Positions 47,202 to 55,988 of a stretch of 64,000 nt of DNA are shown piece after piece. Origin of the DNA: Rhizobium sp. Root1220 (lineage in GTDB: Bacteria; Pseudomonadota; Alphaproteobacteria; Rhizobiales; Rhizobiaceae); NCBI RefSeq assembly GCF_001426265.1, contig NZ_LMDG01000033.1, positions 339,336-403,335 of the forward strand, given 5' to 3'. The notes under the pieces were generated by a model, which made no database searches, was not told the origin of the DNA, and saw only the letters and a program-made list of their open reading frames with translations. Position 1 is the first letter of the stretch. The number at the start of each line of letters is the position of its first letter. The position numbers were made by a program, and so were the translations under genes.

Positions 47202-49285
47202 GAAATGGAGCCCAGAATCTTTATCTCGATGCCCTTGGCAAGTTCGACGTGCGACAGAACCGGGAGCGTTGCGAACAAACGTTCGATGATCATGCGCACA
47301 TAGGATCGTGTTTCCGGTGAGGTGACAAGGGCGAAAGGCAGGCCGCGATCCATGAATTCACGGATAACTTTGGTCGCCTGCTCGCTGAATTCCTCCAGCA
47401 TGCGCGGATCGATGTCGAACTCGACGACTTCGCCCTTGTTGTCGCGCTTCAACGCCTGATGGAAGGCGAGATCCCACTTGCTGCCAAGTCGCAGCACGCG
47501 CAGCACGCCGTTATCCGCAAGGTCGCCGCAAAGCTGCTGCGCCATGCGTACTCGTACGTGCTCGACGATCTGCTCGGTCTTGCGGACGTGTGGCGCGAGT
47601 TCGGCGACCGCTTCCAGGATGAGGTGCAGGTTGCGGATTGAAACACGCTCCGCAAGCAACAGCTTCAGAACAGCCTGGAGACCGGAATAGGACATATGCG
47701 AGGAGCAGATTTCGTCTGCCAGCTTCTTATATTCGGGGTCCAGCCGGTCGATCAGGACCTTGACGTCCTTGTAGGACAGCAGCGCCGGCAGGTTGTTTCG
47801 AATGACTTCGCTCATATGGGTCAGCACGACCGAGACGTTGTCGATCGGCTGGAAGCCTTCGCGCTTAAGGTCCTCGGAAAACGCTTCCAGCACGGAGACC
47901 GCGGGCATGCCGAATGCCGGCTCGCGAATCTCGTCGCCGGGAATGCTTGGCTTGCGACCGGATCCGGTGACGACGAGGACTTCGCCAACGCGCAGCAGGT
48001 TCGATGCGACCGTCGTGCCGTGGATGCGGATCTGGTAGGCCTTCTCGCTGATGGCGATGTCGTCGGTCACCTTGATTTCGGGAACCACGAAACCGTACTG
48101 CGTAGCGAACTTCTTGCGCATCTTCCCGACACGGAAGGCAAGCTCCTGGTGAGCGCCCAACAGGCGTGTCGACACCATCTTGCCAAGCGCGAGCTCGATC
48201 TCCGATGTCCGCAAGACCGACTTCACGGAGTCCTTTTCGAGCTCCTTGTTCTGGACGACCTTCTTTTCTTCCTGGTCGCGACGCGCCTGGTTTTCCGCCT
48301 CCACCTGACGCGGAATGAACCAGGCGCCAAAGGCGAGCAGCCCAGCAAGCGACATGAAAGGAATGAACGGCAGGCCCGGCATCAGCCCCAGGATGGCCAT
48401 CAGGACAGCGGAAACTGAGAGCGCGCGCGGGTAGCCGCTCAGCTGGTCGACAACCGCCTTGTCGGTCGAACCGACGGTGCCGCCGCGCGATACCAGAAGA
48501 CCGGCAGCCAAGGATACGATGAGCGCCGGCATCTGCGAGACGAGGCCATCGCCGACGGACAGCTTCACGAAAACATCGGCCGCTTCGCCGATCGGCATGC
48601 CGTGACGGAAGTAGCCGATGATGATGCCGCCGAAGATGTTGATGCAAGTGATCAGGAGGCCGGCGATCGCGTCACCGCGCACGAACTTGGACGCACCGTC
48701 CATGGCGCCGAAGAACGAGCTTTCCTCTTCCAGCTCCTTGCGTCGGCGCTGGGCTTCCTTCTCATCGATTATGCCCGCCGAAAGGTCGGCGTCGATCGAC
48801 ATCTGCTTGCCGGGAATGGCATCGAGGGTGAAGCGCGCGCCGACTTCGGCGATACGCGTCGCACCCTTGGTGATAACGATGAAGTTGATGGTGATGAGGA
48901 TCAGGAAGACGATAAGACCGATCACGAAGTCGCCGGACATGACGAGGCTGGCGAAACCGGCGATCACGCCACCGGCAGCATCATGCCCCTCGTTGCCATG
49001 CGAGAGAATGACGCGCGTCGTCGCGATGTTGAGCGACAATCGCGTCATCGTCGCGATCAGAAGGATGGTGGGAAAGGAGGAGAATTCGAGAGGCTTCTGT
49101 ATCCACAGCGCCACCATCAGGATCAGCACGGAAAAGGCGATCGAGAAGGCCAGACCCATGTCGATCAGAAACGGCGGGATCGGCAGGAACAGCACGCAGA
49201 TGATAACGATGATGCCCATGGCAAAACCGATATCACGGACGCTGAGTCCGACTTTCGGAAGGGGGAGTGCGGGAGGTTGCGCCAT
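47198..49285 (-). CDS. flhA: Flagellar export gate protein FlhA
   Basis: The 695-residue protein has eight predicted membrane helices in its first 320 residues, the FHIPEP-family signature in FVITKGATRIAEVGARFTLDAIPGKQMSIDADL, then a linker and large cytoplasmic export-substrate docking domain. It forms the nonameric ring of the type III export machine. An 88-base gap upstream holds a repeated flagellar promoter-like motif. Confidence 0.97.
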   Translation of the reverse strand: MAQPPALPLPKVGLSVRDIGFAMGIIVIICVLFLPIPPFLIDMGLAFSIAFSVLILMVALWIQKPLEFSSFPTILLIATMTRLSLNIATTRVILSHGNEGHDAAGGVIAGFASLVMSGDFVIGLIVFLILITINFIVITKGATRIAEVGARFTLDAIPGKQMSIDADLSAGIIDEKEAQRRRKELEEESSFFGAMDGASKFVRGDAIAGLLITCINIFGGIIIGYFRHGMPIGEAADVFVKLSVGDGLVSQMPALIVSLAAGLLVSRGGTVGSTDKAVVDQLSGYPRALSVSAVLMAILGLMPGLPFIPFMSLAGLLAFGAWFIPRQVEAENQARRDQEEKKVVQNKELEKDSVKSVLRTSEIELALGKMVSTRLLGAHQELAFRVGKMRKKFATQYGFVVPEIKVTDDIAISEKAYQIRIHGTTVASNLLRVGEVLVVTGSGRKPSIPGDEIREPAFGMPAVSVLEAFSEDLKREGFQPIDNVSVVLTHMSEVIRNNLPALLSYKDVKVLIDRLDPEYKKLADEICSSHMSYSGLQAVLKLLLAERVSIRNLHLILEAVAELAPHVRKTEQIVEHVRVRMAQQLCGDLADNGVLRVLRLGSKWDLAFHQALKRDNKGEVVEFDIDPRMLEEFSEQATKVIREFMDRGLPFALVTSPETRSYVRMIIERLFATLPVLSHVELAKGIEIKILGSIS

Positions 49286-49357
49286 TTCGATTCCGTCTCT
49301 TCATGAGAGGTGCGGGCATGATGCCCACCAATTCGGATCGAGAGTTAAATGGCGAAG

Positions 49358-49368
49358 CTTGCGCGAAG
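49358..49368. promoter_or_regulatory. Flagellar repeated motif CTTGCGCGAAG upstream of flhA
   Basis: This 11-base motif lies 73 bases before flhA and is identical to one upstream of the fliH-like/motB operon; related copies precede flgE and flaC. Confidence 0.45.
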
Positions 49369-49373
49369 GTGGT

Positions 49374-49640
49374 TCAGAAGCCGGACTGAACGCGAGAAAA
49401 CACCAGATTGGTGAAAATGGAAATTTGCGACCCGACGAACGGTGCGGAAATGCCGATCGTCACGAGCACGGCCACGATTTTCGGAACGAAGGTCAGCGTC
49501 GCTTCCTGTACCTGCGTCAAGGCCTGAATAAGCGCGATGACAAGGCCAACCACCATTGCGGCCGCCACGGCTGGGCCGGCGGAGACCAACACCGTCCAGA
49601 TAGCCGCTTGGAACAGATCGAGTGCGTCAGCTTCGTTCAT
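49374..49640 (-). CDS. fliQ: Flagellar export protein FliQ
   Basis: The 88-residue protein has two membrane helices (AIWTVLVSAGPAVAAAMVVGLVIALIQ and VPKIVAVLVTIGISAPFVG) and the motif QALTQVQEATLTFVPK diagnostic for FliQ. It assembles with FliP and FliR. Confidence 0.95.
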   Translation of the reverse strand: MNEADALDLFQAAIWTVLVSAGPAVAAAMVVGLVIALIQALTQVQEATLTFVPKIVAVLVTIGISAPFVGSQISIFTNLVFSRVQSGF

Positions 49641-49716
49641 CGTCAGGCAACCTCATATCGCCTTTCGGTCCGCCCGACATGGCCGGACCGTCTTCCAAAA
49701 TTGCGCCAGCTCAGCC

Positions 49717-50163
49717 TCAGCTGTTAGACGGCGTTTCTGCCGGTGTTTCTGCCGGCGCCTTGTCCGCGAGACTGATTCCCGCCTGGACAAGGATACTCTT
49801 CCCGTCGGTCGTCGTCGCGACAATTCCGTCGGAATACACCTTGACCGAAGCGACAGTGCCTTTGACCGAGCCGTCAGCGCTGGTCATGTACTTGCCGATG
49901 TAGCTGCCTGCCTGGGTCAGGCTGGAGCTGGCGAGCAGCGTATCCAGCTTGGTGTTCGTCTGGATTGTCTGCTCGACCTGCGAGAAGCTTGCCAGCTGCG
50001 ACATCTGTTCGCTGGCATCCACCGGATCGGTCGGGTCCTGGTTTTTCATCTGCGCGATGAGCAACTGCAGGAAGTTGTCGTAGTTGAGTGTCGCCTTCTG
50101 CTGCGCGCCGGAGCCGCTCGATGACGAGGAGCTGTTGACGTTTCCTACGCCGTCTACCGCCAT
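49717..50163 (-). CDS. flgD: Flagellar hook capping protein FlgD (short form)
   Basis: The 148-residue protein has the FlgD N-terminal signature NYDNFLQLLIAQMKNQDPTDPVDASEQMSQLASFSQVEQ and a short beta-rich remainder. It lacks most of the FlgD C-terminal domain of enteric proteins, as is usual in rhizobia, and ends in a PAETPAETP tail. It caps the growing hook. Its start overlaps the flbT end by ten bases. Confidence 0.92.
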   Translation of the reverse strand: MAVDGVGNVNSSSSSSGSGAQQKATLNYDNFLQLLIAQMKNQDPTDPVDASEQMSQLASFSQVEQTIQTNTKLDTLLASSSLTQAGSYIGKYMTSADGSVKGTVASVKVYSDGIVATTTDGKSILVQAGISLADKAPAETPAETPSNS

Positions 50164-50603
50164 GGTGCGATCTCCTTGCGAATTTGTTCGACCATCGCCG
50201 GATGCATTTCCTGGTTGTTGAGGATGCTGTCCTCGATGGCATATAGGCCGCGAATGGCCTTCAGAGCATCGAACGCGCGGCCGGTCGAGACCAAGCCATC
50301 GATGCGCTTCAGCTCGGCAAGAACTTCCTCATTCTTGAAGCAGGTCAGCAGCATGGTCACCGACTTGCGGAACATCGCCGTCGACTGGTCTTTGCCTTCC
50401 GGGTTGATGAGGATCATCTGCGCGATGAAGTAGAGCTGGCGAAGAGGCGTCGTCGCATCTTCCGGCTGCAGAACGTGGTTTTCAAGAAGGAACGTTACAT
50501 CATTCAGGAATTCCAGCGCCACCTTGCGGTCGACGCGCAAAACCGCACCGTTGATGAAGATTTTTTCCCCGGCTTTAAGCGAGATGCGAAGAGTGCTTTT
50601 CAT
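50154..50603 (-). CDS. flbT: Flagellin regulator FlbT
   Basis: The 149-residue protein starts with the FlbT pattern STLRISLKAGEKIFINGAVLRVDRKVALEFLNDVTFL. In Caulobacter FlbT binds the flagellin mRNA leader and represses its translation until the hook is built. Its start overlaps the flaF stop by four bases. Confidence 0.94.
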   Translation of the reverse strand: MKSTLRISLKAGEKIFINGAVLRVDRKVALEFLNDVTFLLENHVLQPEDATTPLRQLYFIAQMILINPEGKDQSTAMFRKSVTMLLTCFKNEEVLAELKRIDGLVSTGRAFDALKAIRGLYAIEDSILNNQEMHPAMVEQIRKEIAPWR

Positions 50604-50947
50604 TTAAGTCCATCCCTGATGATGGTGGTAACGTCAATAATGCCCTGGTAGTTCGTAGACTGCCGAAGCCTGATCCGTTCGCATTCCTTCAATATCCAGA
50701 TTGCGATCGAGATGAGATTGGCCCGCAGTTGTATTTCAAGCTGATTGTCCGGATGCTTGAGGTCCTCGACGAAGCTCACCCAAACCCGCCGGGTGTAGAA
50801 GAGCGCGTCGATGGCTTCCCGGCTATATTTCTCTTTGTCCCGCGCAATCGCCAGAAGCTCGATGGATCGGTCGAGAACCTGGCGCTCCCGCTCCTTCGCA
50901 TCGGCCACCGAGTCTTGCATGACCTCGGCATAAGAGAACTGATACAT
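50600..50947 (-). CDS. flaF: Flagellin synthesis/export regulator FlaF
   Basis: The 115-residue protein begins MYQFSYAEVMQDSVADAKERE and contains ALFYTRRVWVSFVEDLKHPDN, typical of FlaF. FlaF acts with FlbT to promote flagellin translation and secretion in alphaproteobacteria. The flgL-flaF gap contains an almost perfect 19-base palindrome. Confidence 0.94.
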   Translation of the reverse strand: MYQFSYAEVMQDSVADAKERERQVLDRSIELLAIARDKEKYSREAIDALFYTRRVWVSFVEDLKHPDNQLEIQLRANLISIAIWILKECERIRLRQSTNYQGIIDVTTIIRDGLK

Positions 50948-50972
50948 TCATGCATCCTTCTTTGTACTTCGA

Positions 50973-50991
50973 ACCTTTGATCATCAAAGGT
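50973..50991. repeat. 19-base palindrome spanning the flgL stop, upstream of flaF
   Basis: ACCTTTGAT-C-ATCAAAGGT is a perfect nine-base inverted repeat with a one-base centre. It overlaps the flgL stop codon and lies 26 bases before the flaF ATG. It could be an RNA hairpin or a protein-binding site. Confidence 0.5.
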
Positions 50992-52105
50992 AGTTTACAA
51001 GGCTCAACTGCTGGATCTTCGATATGAGCGTGTAGGCGGTTTCGAGCTGCGTCTGGAGCGCGTTGACCAGCGTCGATGCCTTGTAGGTATCCACACCCTG
51101 GAGATCGACAAGCTTGTTCTGGATGATGCTGGACTGTGCATCGAGCGCGTCGTTTGCTTTTTTGACGCGTTCTTGCGACAGACCTAGCTGGCTTGCCTGC
51201 GTGACGATGCCGCTCGTTGCCTGCGCCGCGTAGCCGATCGCCTTTGAGGTGACCGCGCTCATGCCGTCGGAGCTCAGACCCTGGCTGACCAGCGCCGATG
51301 CGGTGATCGACGCGAGTGCGAAGTAGCGCATGCCCTCGGAATTGGCGTTGGTGGACGACGTAACAACCTCGGAGTTGCTGATGCGGCTCGTCATGTTCTG
51401 ATTGGAGGCGTTGGACCAATCGCCCCATGCCGGCGGCGTCACATAGGCCGCAGGTGCCACCGGAGTGGGCGCTCCCGGCGGCGGAAACGCGACCGGCGTA
51501 GATGTACCGTTGAAGGTATCCTGGGTGAACATCGGCTGGACGAAATTGGTGATGAACGTATTCATCTCGGCGCCGGTCAAAGCGTTGACCGGCTTGTTCA
51601 GGCCACTTGCGTAGGCGGTAAGATTGGTCTGGATCGCCGTCGTTGCGGCGTTCGCTTGGCTGTTCAGCGGCTGAACGTCGGTATTGATGCCGGAGAACAG
51701 GTATTCGCCGTTGACCATGGAATTGCCGGTGTCCATCAGCGACGAAAGCGCATCGCCGGCGGATTGCACGGCAACCGTGAGGCTGGTCTTGTCCTGGCTG
51801 CCCTGAAGCGCGGTCAGTTTCGAGACGAGATCGTCGCCAGCCTTCTTCATGTTGTTCAGGCCGAGCTGCGACGCTTCGAGACGCATGTTGACAACGGAAT
51901 TGCTGCCTTTGAGGGCAGCGATGCGGCTGATCTCGGACGTGAAGTTGACGCTTTTTGCAGCGCCTGAACCCAACGAGGCTCCGATATCAGCATAGACGCC
52001 GGTCGTGGCTTCGAGTGTGGAGCTGACCAGTTGCTTCTGCGTCTGGCGGATCGTCAAGCGCATCGCATTCTGAATGGCTGAACTAGAAATGAATGAACTT
52101 TTCAT
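50984..52105 (-). CDS. flgL: Hook-filament junction protein FlgL
   Basis: The 373-residue protein has flagellin-like N- and C-terminal helices: SSAIQNAMRLTIRQTQKQLVSSTLEATTG at the start and YTLISKIQQLSLVNYL at the end. It joins FlgK to the filament. It follows flgK with three bases between them. Confidence 0.92.
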   Translation of the reverse strand: MKSSFISSSAIQNAMRLTIRQTQKQLVSSTLEATTGVYADIGASLGSGAAKSVNFTSEISRIAALKGSNSVVNMRLEASQLGLNNMKKAGDDLVSKLTALQGSQDKTSLTVAVQSAGDALSSLMDTGNSMVNGEYLFSGINTDVQPLNSQANAATTAIQTNLTAYASGLNKPVNALTGAEMNTFITNFVQPMFTQDTFNGTSTPVAFPPPGAPTPVAPAAYVTPPAWGDWSNASNQNMTSRISNSEVVTSSTNANSEGMRYFALASITASALVSQGLSSDGMSAVTSKAIGYAAQATSGIVTQASQLGLSQERVKKANDALDAQSSIIQNKLVDLQGVDTYKASTLVNALQTQLETAYTLISKIQQLSLVNYL

Positions 52106-52108
52106 GGC

Positions 52109-53581
52109 TTAACTCGCTATGTCCAGCAACGACTTCAACATCTCGTCGACGGCGTTGAGGATTTTTGTGGCCGCCTTGTAAGACTGTTCGATATCGAGGA
52201 GCAGCGTCAGTTCTTCGTCCAGATTGACGCCGGTTTCATTGGAATAGGCTTCCGTGGAGCGCGACAACGCCGCCGCCGTGTTCTCTGAAGCCGCCGTCGC
52301 GTCGCTTCGGTACTGTTCAAGCCAGCCAACGGAATTCGAGGCGTAGGCCATGATGTTGACGTTGGACGACAGTCCGGCCGCCGGTGCGAACGTCTGGGCC
52401 TTGCCCATTATCGTATAGAGCGCGTCGAGATTGTCCGAGAAGCCGCTGCTGTTGGTCGGGTTGAGATTGGTGAGCCCGGAGATCGAGCCGTCACGCAACT
52501 TCATCGGATCACCGCCCAGGCTGGTGATCACGGCCGTATTTACAGTGATGGTTGCCGAGATGCCGTCGATCACACCCGGTGTCGCGGGCGTTCCGCCAGG
52601 CAGGCCCGCAGAGGTCGACCAGACGAACAGGCCTGGCTGCGTGGTGGGCGGAGTGCCCCCGGTTTCCGAGAACATCGAAACAAGCGACTTTGCAATCTCA
52701 TCCAGCTGGGACTGGAGCGTCGTCGACACTTCGTCGCGGACCTGCAGAAGTGCCTGCAGGCTACCCTGCGCCGTGGAAGTCGAGCCTTTCCCACTTCCCA
52801 CCAGTACGCCGTCGATGTAGACGCCGTTGCCCTTGGTTTGTGTCGTGTAGGTGCTCTGGGCGACGAAAGTCACCGTACGCGGGATGGTGTCGAAGACGAC
52901 GGTACCGTCGGTGGTATAGAGCGCCATATCGCCGTTGCTGCGATCGACCGCATTGACGCCGACAATCGAAGAAATCTGCTTGAGGAGCCTGTCGCGTTCG
53001 TCGAGCGCGTCGCCTGCATTGCCGCCACCGCCGGCCGCGGTAGCACTCTTCACGGCATCGTTTGCGGTCTTGAACTGGGCAAGCAGGGTGTTGAGCGTCG
53101 TGACCTGCGTTCCGATTTCCTTGTCAGCGCCCTGGCGAACGGCCTGAACGGCCTTCGAGGCGTTGTTCAACGAGTTGGCCACGTCCTGCGCTGCCGTAAC
53201 GGCGCTCTGCGCCGCGGTCGTGCTGCCCGGTGATGTGCGGAACGCCTGCAGCTTCTGCTGGAAGACCGAAAGGTAGGTTGCCGGCGACGTTTCGTAGTCG
53301 TTGCCGCCAAGGATCGACTTGAGATCGGTTAGCCCACCCAGCAAAGTCTGCTGGCCGCTGTCCTGCGCGCTGGCTTTCAACCATTGCCGCATCAGGGCAT
53401 CTTCCTGTGCGCGGCTGATCTTCACCACCTGACTGCCGTTAAGCGACGTGCTGATCATTGCTTGCCGGCGTACGTAGTCGCTGTTGCCGGCATTCGCGAT
53501 ATTGTTCGACACCACATTACTTTGAGTGCCGGTGTTGTTGAATATACTCTGCGCGGTATTCAGTGCGGAAGTGAGCGACAT
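52109..53581 (-). CDS. flgK: Hook-filament junction protein FlgK
   Basis: The 490-residue protein has the FlgK opening LTSALNTAQSIFNNTGTQSNVVSNNIANAGN and the C-terminal signature VNLDEELTLLLDIEQSYKAATKILNAVDEML. It forms the first junction zone between hook and filament. Confidence 0.95.
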   Translation of the reverse strand: MSLTSALNTAQSIFNNTGTQSNVVSNNIANAGNSDYVRRQAMISTSLNGSQVVKISRAQEDALMRQWLKASAQDSGQQTLLGGLTDLKSILGGNDYETSPATYLSVFQQKLQAFRTSPGSTTAAQSAVTAAQDVANSLNNASKAVQAVRQGADKEIGTQVTTLNTLLAQFKTANDAVKSATAAGGGGNAGDALDERDRLLKQISSIVGVNAVDRSNGDMALYTTDGTVVFDTIPRTVTFVAQSTYTTQTKGNGVYIDGVLVGSGKGSTSTAQGSLQALLQVRDEVSTTLQSQLDEIAKSLVSMFSETGGTPPTTQPGLFVWSTSAGLPGGTPATPGVIDGISATITVNTAVITSLGGDPMKLRDGSISGLTNLNPTNSSGFSDNLDALYTIMGKAQTFAPAAGLSSNVNIMAYASNSVGWLEQYRSDATAASENTAAALSRSTEAYSNETGVNLDEELTLLLDIEQSYKAATKILNAVDEMLKSLLDIAS

Positions 53582-53600
53582 GGCCTACCCGAACCCTACT

Positions 53601-54908
53601 TTATCTCTTGAGGTTGACGAGAACATCCATGATGTCTGAACCCGTCTGGAACACCTTGGAATTGGCGGTGTAGCTGCGCTGCGACTCGATCATTTCGGTG
53701 AGTTCGCCCGCCAGATCCACGTTCGAACTTTCAATGGCGCCGGCCTGGATCGACCCGAAGCCATTCGTCTGAGGGAAGCCGGTGATCGACACACCAGACT
53801 GACCGTTGGCGCTATAAACGTTGCCGCTCATCAGCGTCATGTTGTCGGGGCTCGCTACAGTCGCCAGAGGAATGCGATAGAGCGGCTTCGACGTGCCGTC
53901 GGCATACTTGGCGTACACCGTGCCGTCCTTGTCGATCGTGACATCCTTGACCGGGCTGGCAGCCTGACCGTTGGGCGTGCCGCTACCTGCGAATTCGGAG
54001 GCAAGCTGGGTGAAGCCGCTGATGTTCATCGCGATCGACCCCGCAGTGACGGGATCAGTGATCGTCATTGCACCGCCACCGACCAGCTTACCGTCGGCGT
54101 CGAATGTCATGGTGCTCGACCCGAGCATGGCCGTGGTTGCAGGCGGCGCGAAACTGTAGGGGAACGAAGACGTGCCACCGGTTGCGGCGTCGTCGTGGCG
54201 GAACACCGCAACCTGCCAGGTGCTGGCGACGCCAGGAGCTGCCGGAGGGGGAGACGTCACTGCCGTCTTTGTGAAGTAGAAATCGTACTGGACGGTATTG
54301 CCGAGCTTGTCATAACCGACCATCGACATCTGTTTCGTGTCGGCGGTGACCGGCGCCGTGTTTGCACTCGGGAGGTTACCGGTCGCAACCTTGGCGTTTG
54401 AGTTCAGGTTGCCGGCGAACGTACCGGTCGTCGAAGCAATCGCCGTTAGGCCGGACTGATTGACGTTGATCGGGACGAGACCCGAGAAGCCGTTGACAAC
54501 CACCGCAGGAGCACCCGCGTCATAGGAGTAGCCCATCAGCTTGAAGCCGGCGGAGTTGACCAGGTTGCCATCGGGATCCTTGGTGAAATCCCCGGCGCGG
54601 GTCAGAACCGGAACACCATCCGGGCTCTGAACGATGAAGAAGCCGTCGCCCGAGATCGCCAGATCGTGGCCGGATGTGGTGTACGAGATATCGCCCTGCT
54701 GGGACACGGATTGGCGAATGGACGTCTGGACGCCGCCAGAGTTGTAGTTGCCCGAGCTCGACGGCAGAACCAGCGACGAGAAGGCGGTCGAAACGGCCTT
54801 GTAGCCTGCCGTGTTTGCGTTCGCGATGTTGTCGGCAACCGTGCTGAGGCGGTTAGCCTGCGCGTTCATACCCGACACTGCCGTCTTCATGCTGCCGAAA
54901 ATGCTCAT
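53601..54908 (-). CDS. flgE: Flagellar hook protein FlgE
   Basis: The 435-residue protein starts with MSIFGSMKTAVSGMNAQANRLSTVADNIANANT and ends with VDLAGELTEMIESQRSYTANSKVFQTGSDIM, the conserved rod/hook termini. The central DQ-rich domain fits a hook protein. A repeated flagellar motif with one mismatch lies 46 bases upstream. Confidence 0.95.
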   Translation of the reverse strand: MSIFGSMKTAVSGMNAQANRLSTVADNIANANTAGYKAVSTAFSSLVLPSSSGNYNSGGVQTSIRQSVSQQGDISYTTSGHDLAISGDGFFIVQSPDGVPVLTRAGDFTKDPDGNLVNSAGFKLMGYSYDAGAPAVVVNGFSGLVPINVNQSGLTAIASTTGTFAGNLNSNAKVATGNLPSANTAPVTADTKQMSMVGYDKLGNTVQYDFYFTKTAVTSPPPAAPGVASTWQVAVFRHDDAATGGTSSFPYSFAPPATTAMLGSSTMTFDADGKLVGGGAMTITDPVTAGSIAMNISGFTQLASEFAGSGTPNGQAASPVKDVTIDKDGTVYAKYADGTSKPLYRIPLATVASPDNMTLMSGNVYSANGQSGVSITGFPQTNGFGSIQAGAIESSNVDLAGELTEMIESQRSYTANSKVFQTGSDIMDVLVNLKR

Positions 54909-54953
54909 CTGAAAACCTCGATTCCTTAGTAGACTTGAGAGTATTTGGTGGGC

Positions 54954-54964
54954 CTTGCGTGAAG
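54954..54964. promoter_or_regulatory. Flagellar repeated motif (one mismatch) upstream of flgE
   Basis: CTTGCGTGAAG differs by one base from the motif upstream of flhA and the motB operon, and has the same orientation relative to its gene. Confidence 0.4.
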
Positions 54965-55035
54965 CTGTCTGAGGCCGGAAGGTCTAACGAAATCGCGAAG
55001 ACCTGGATCCGGAGCGCCTGGCCCGGTCTGAAAAA

Positions 55036-55707
55036 TCAATTCCAATCAATGCAATAGCCAAGAAAGCGCTTTGAATCGACAGGGTCGACGCCGAGCTTCT
55101 TGCGCAGCTTCTTGCGCAGCTTCGAGATATGGCTCTCGACTACGTTTTCTTCGACTTCCTCGTCGAAGATGCCGTAGATGGCATTGAAGATCTGGGTCTT
55201 GGTGACGCGTCGACCGCGGTTGGCGATCAGATATTCAAGGATGCGGCGCTCACGACGCGGGAGCGCAAAGACTTCGCCGTTTATTTCCGGATCGCGCCCA
55301 TCCGAGTATACGCGGATGCCACCAATGTCGGTGTGGCTCGAAATCGCCTTGAGGCGACGCCGGATGGCAGCTGCACGGGCGAGGATCTCGCGGGGATGCA
55401 CCGGCTTGCGGACGACGTCATCGACGCCGCAATCAAAAAGTGCAAGTGTATTTTCAAGCGACGGCTGGTCGCTGACCGCAATTACCGGTGCCTGGGTCCG
55501 GTCACGGATCGCCCGCGGCAAGTCAAATGTCTGCTGCCCCTGCCCGATCAGGAATGCCTCGACAGCTGCGATATCCGAATCCGCAGCCGTCTGGACCCAC
55601 TCTCCGAATTCGCCTGGATCAAACCCCGTGGACGGAATTCCCTCCCGCCCAAAAAGTGAAGTGTAGCCATCTTTCACGAGCTCACGCTCATCAACCACTA
55701 CGATCAT
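55036..55707 (-). CDS. rem: Rem, orphan OmpR-like activator of motility genes
   Basis: The 223-residue regulator has a receiver-like domain (1-118) and a winged-helix output domain (about 125-222: FALPRRERRILEYLIANRGRRVTKTQIFNAIYG, VESHISKLRKKLRKKLG). The receiver keeps VVVDE and the lysine in VRKPVHPRE, but I see no aspartate at the usual phosphorylation position, consistent with an orphan activator. In S. meliloti Rem drives flagellar, motor and chemotaxis genes. Two perfect CtrA boxes lie upstream. Confidence 0.93.
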   Translation of the reverse strand: MIVVVDERELVKDGYTSLFGREGIPSTGFDPGEFGEWVQTAADSDIAAVEAFLIGQGQQTFDLPRAIRDRTQAPVIAVSDQPSLENTLALFDCGVDDVVRKPVHPREILARAAAIRRRLKAISSHTDIGGIRVYSDGRDPEINGEVFALPRRERRILEYLIANRGRRVTKTQIFNAIYGIFDEEVEENVVESHISKLRKKLRKKLGVDPVDSKRFLGYCIDWN

Positions 55708-55800
55708 TCGTCCGCCTCCGAATCAGTTGTGGTACCTCGATGCTCTATGGGTACGAATCGCACGATTCTGGGACAAGCTGTAGGAACTTACAGGCGGGAA

Positions 55801-55815
55801 TTAATAGTTGATTAA
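55801..55815 (-). promoter_or_regulatory. Perfect CtrA box upstream of rem (proximal)
   Basis: TTAA-TAGTTGA-TTAA lies 94-108 bases before the rem ATG. Confidence 0.6.
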
Positions 55816-55885
55816 GAATTGGGTCCCGATTTGCTCTACATGTAGTGGGTGCCAATTTTATGCACACAAAAATTTCGTGGAAAAG

Positions 55886-55900
55886 TTAACGTATCCTTAA
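55886..55900 (-). promoter_or_regulatory. Perfect CtrA box upstream of rem (distal)
   Basis: TTAA-CGTATCC-TTAA lies 179-193 bases before the rem ATG, 85 bases from the proximal box. Both lie in the 281-base rem promoter region, which holds no gene. Confidence 0.6.
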
Positions 55901-55988
55901 ATGTGACTTGCCTTGCCATATTGCGCCAGATTCCTGCCACAATATGACACATTTCTGCTTTGTTCTATTTCTGCCATCTTTGATTGAA

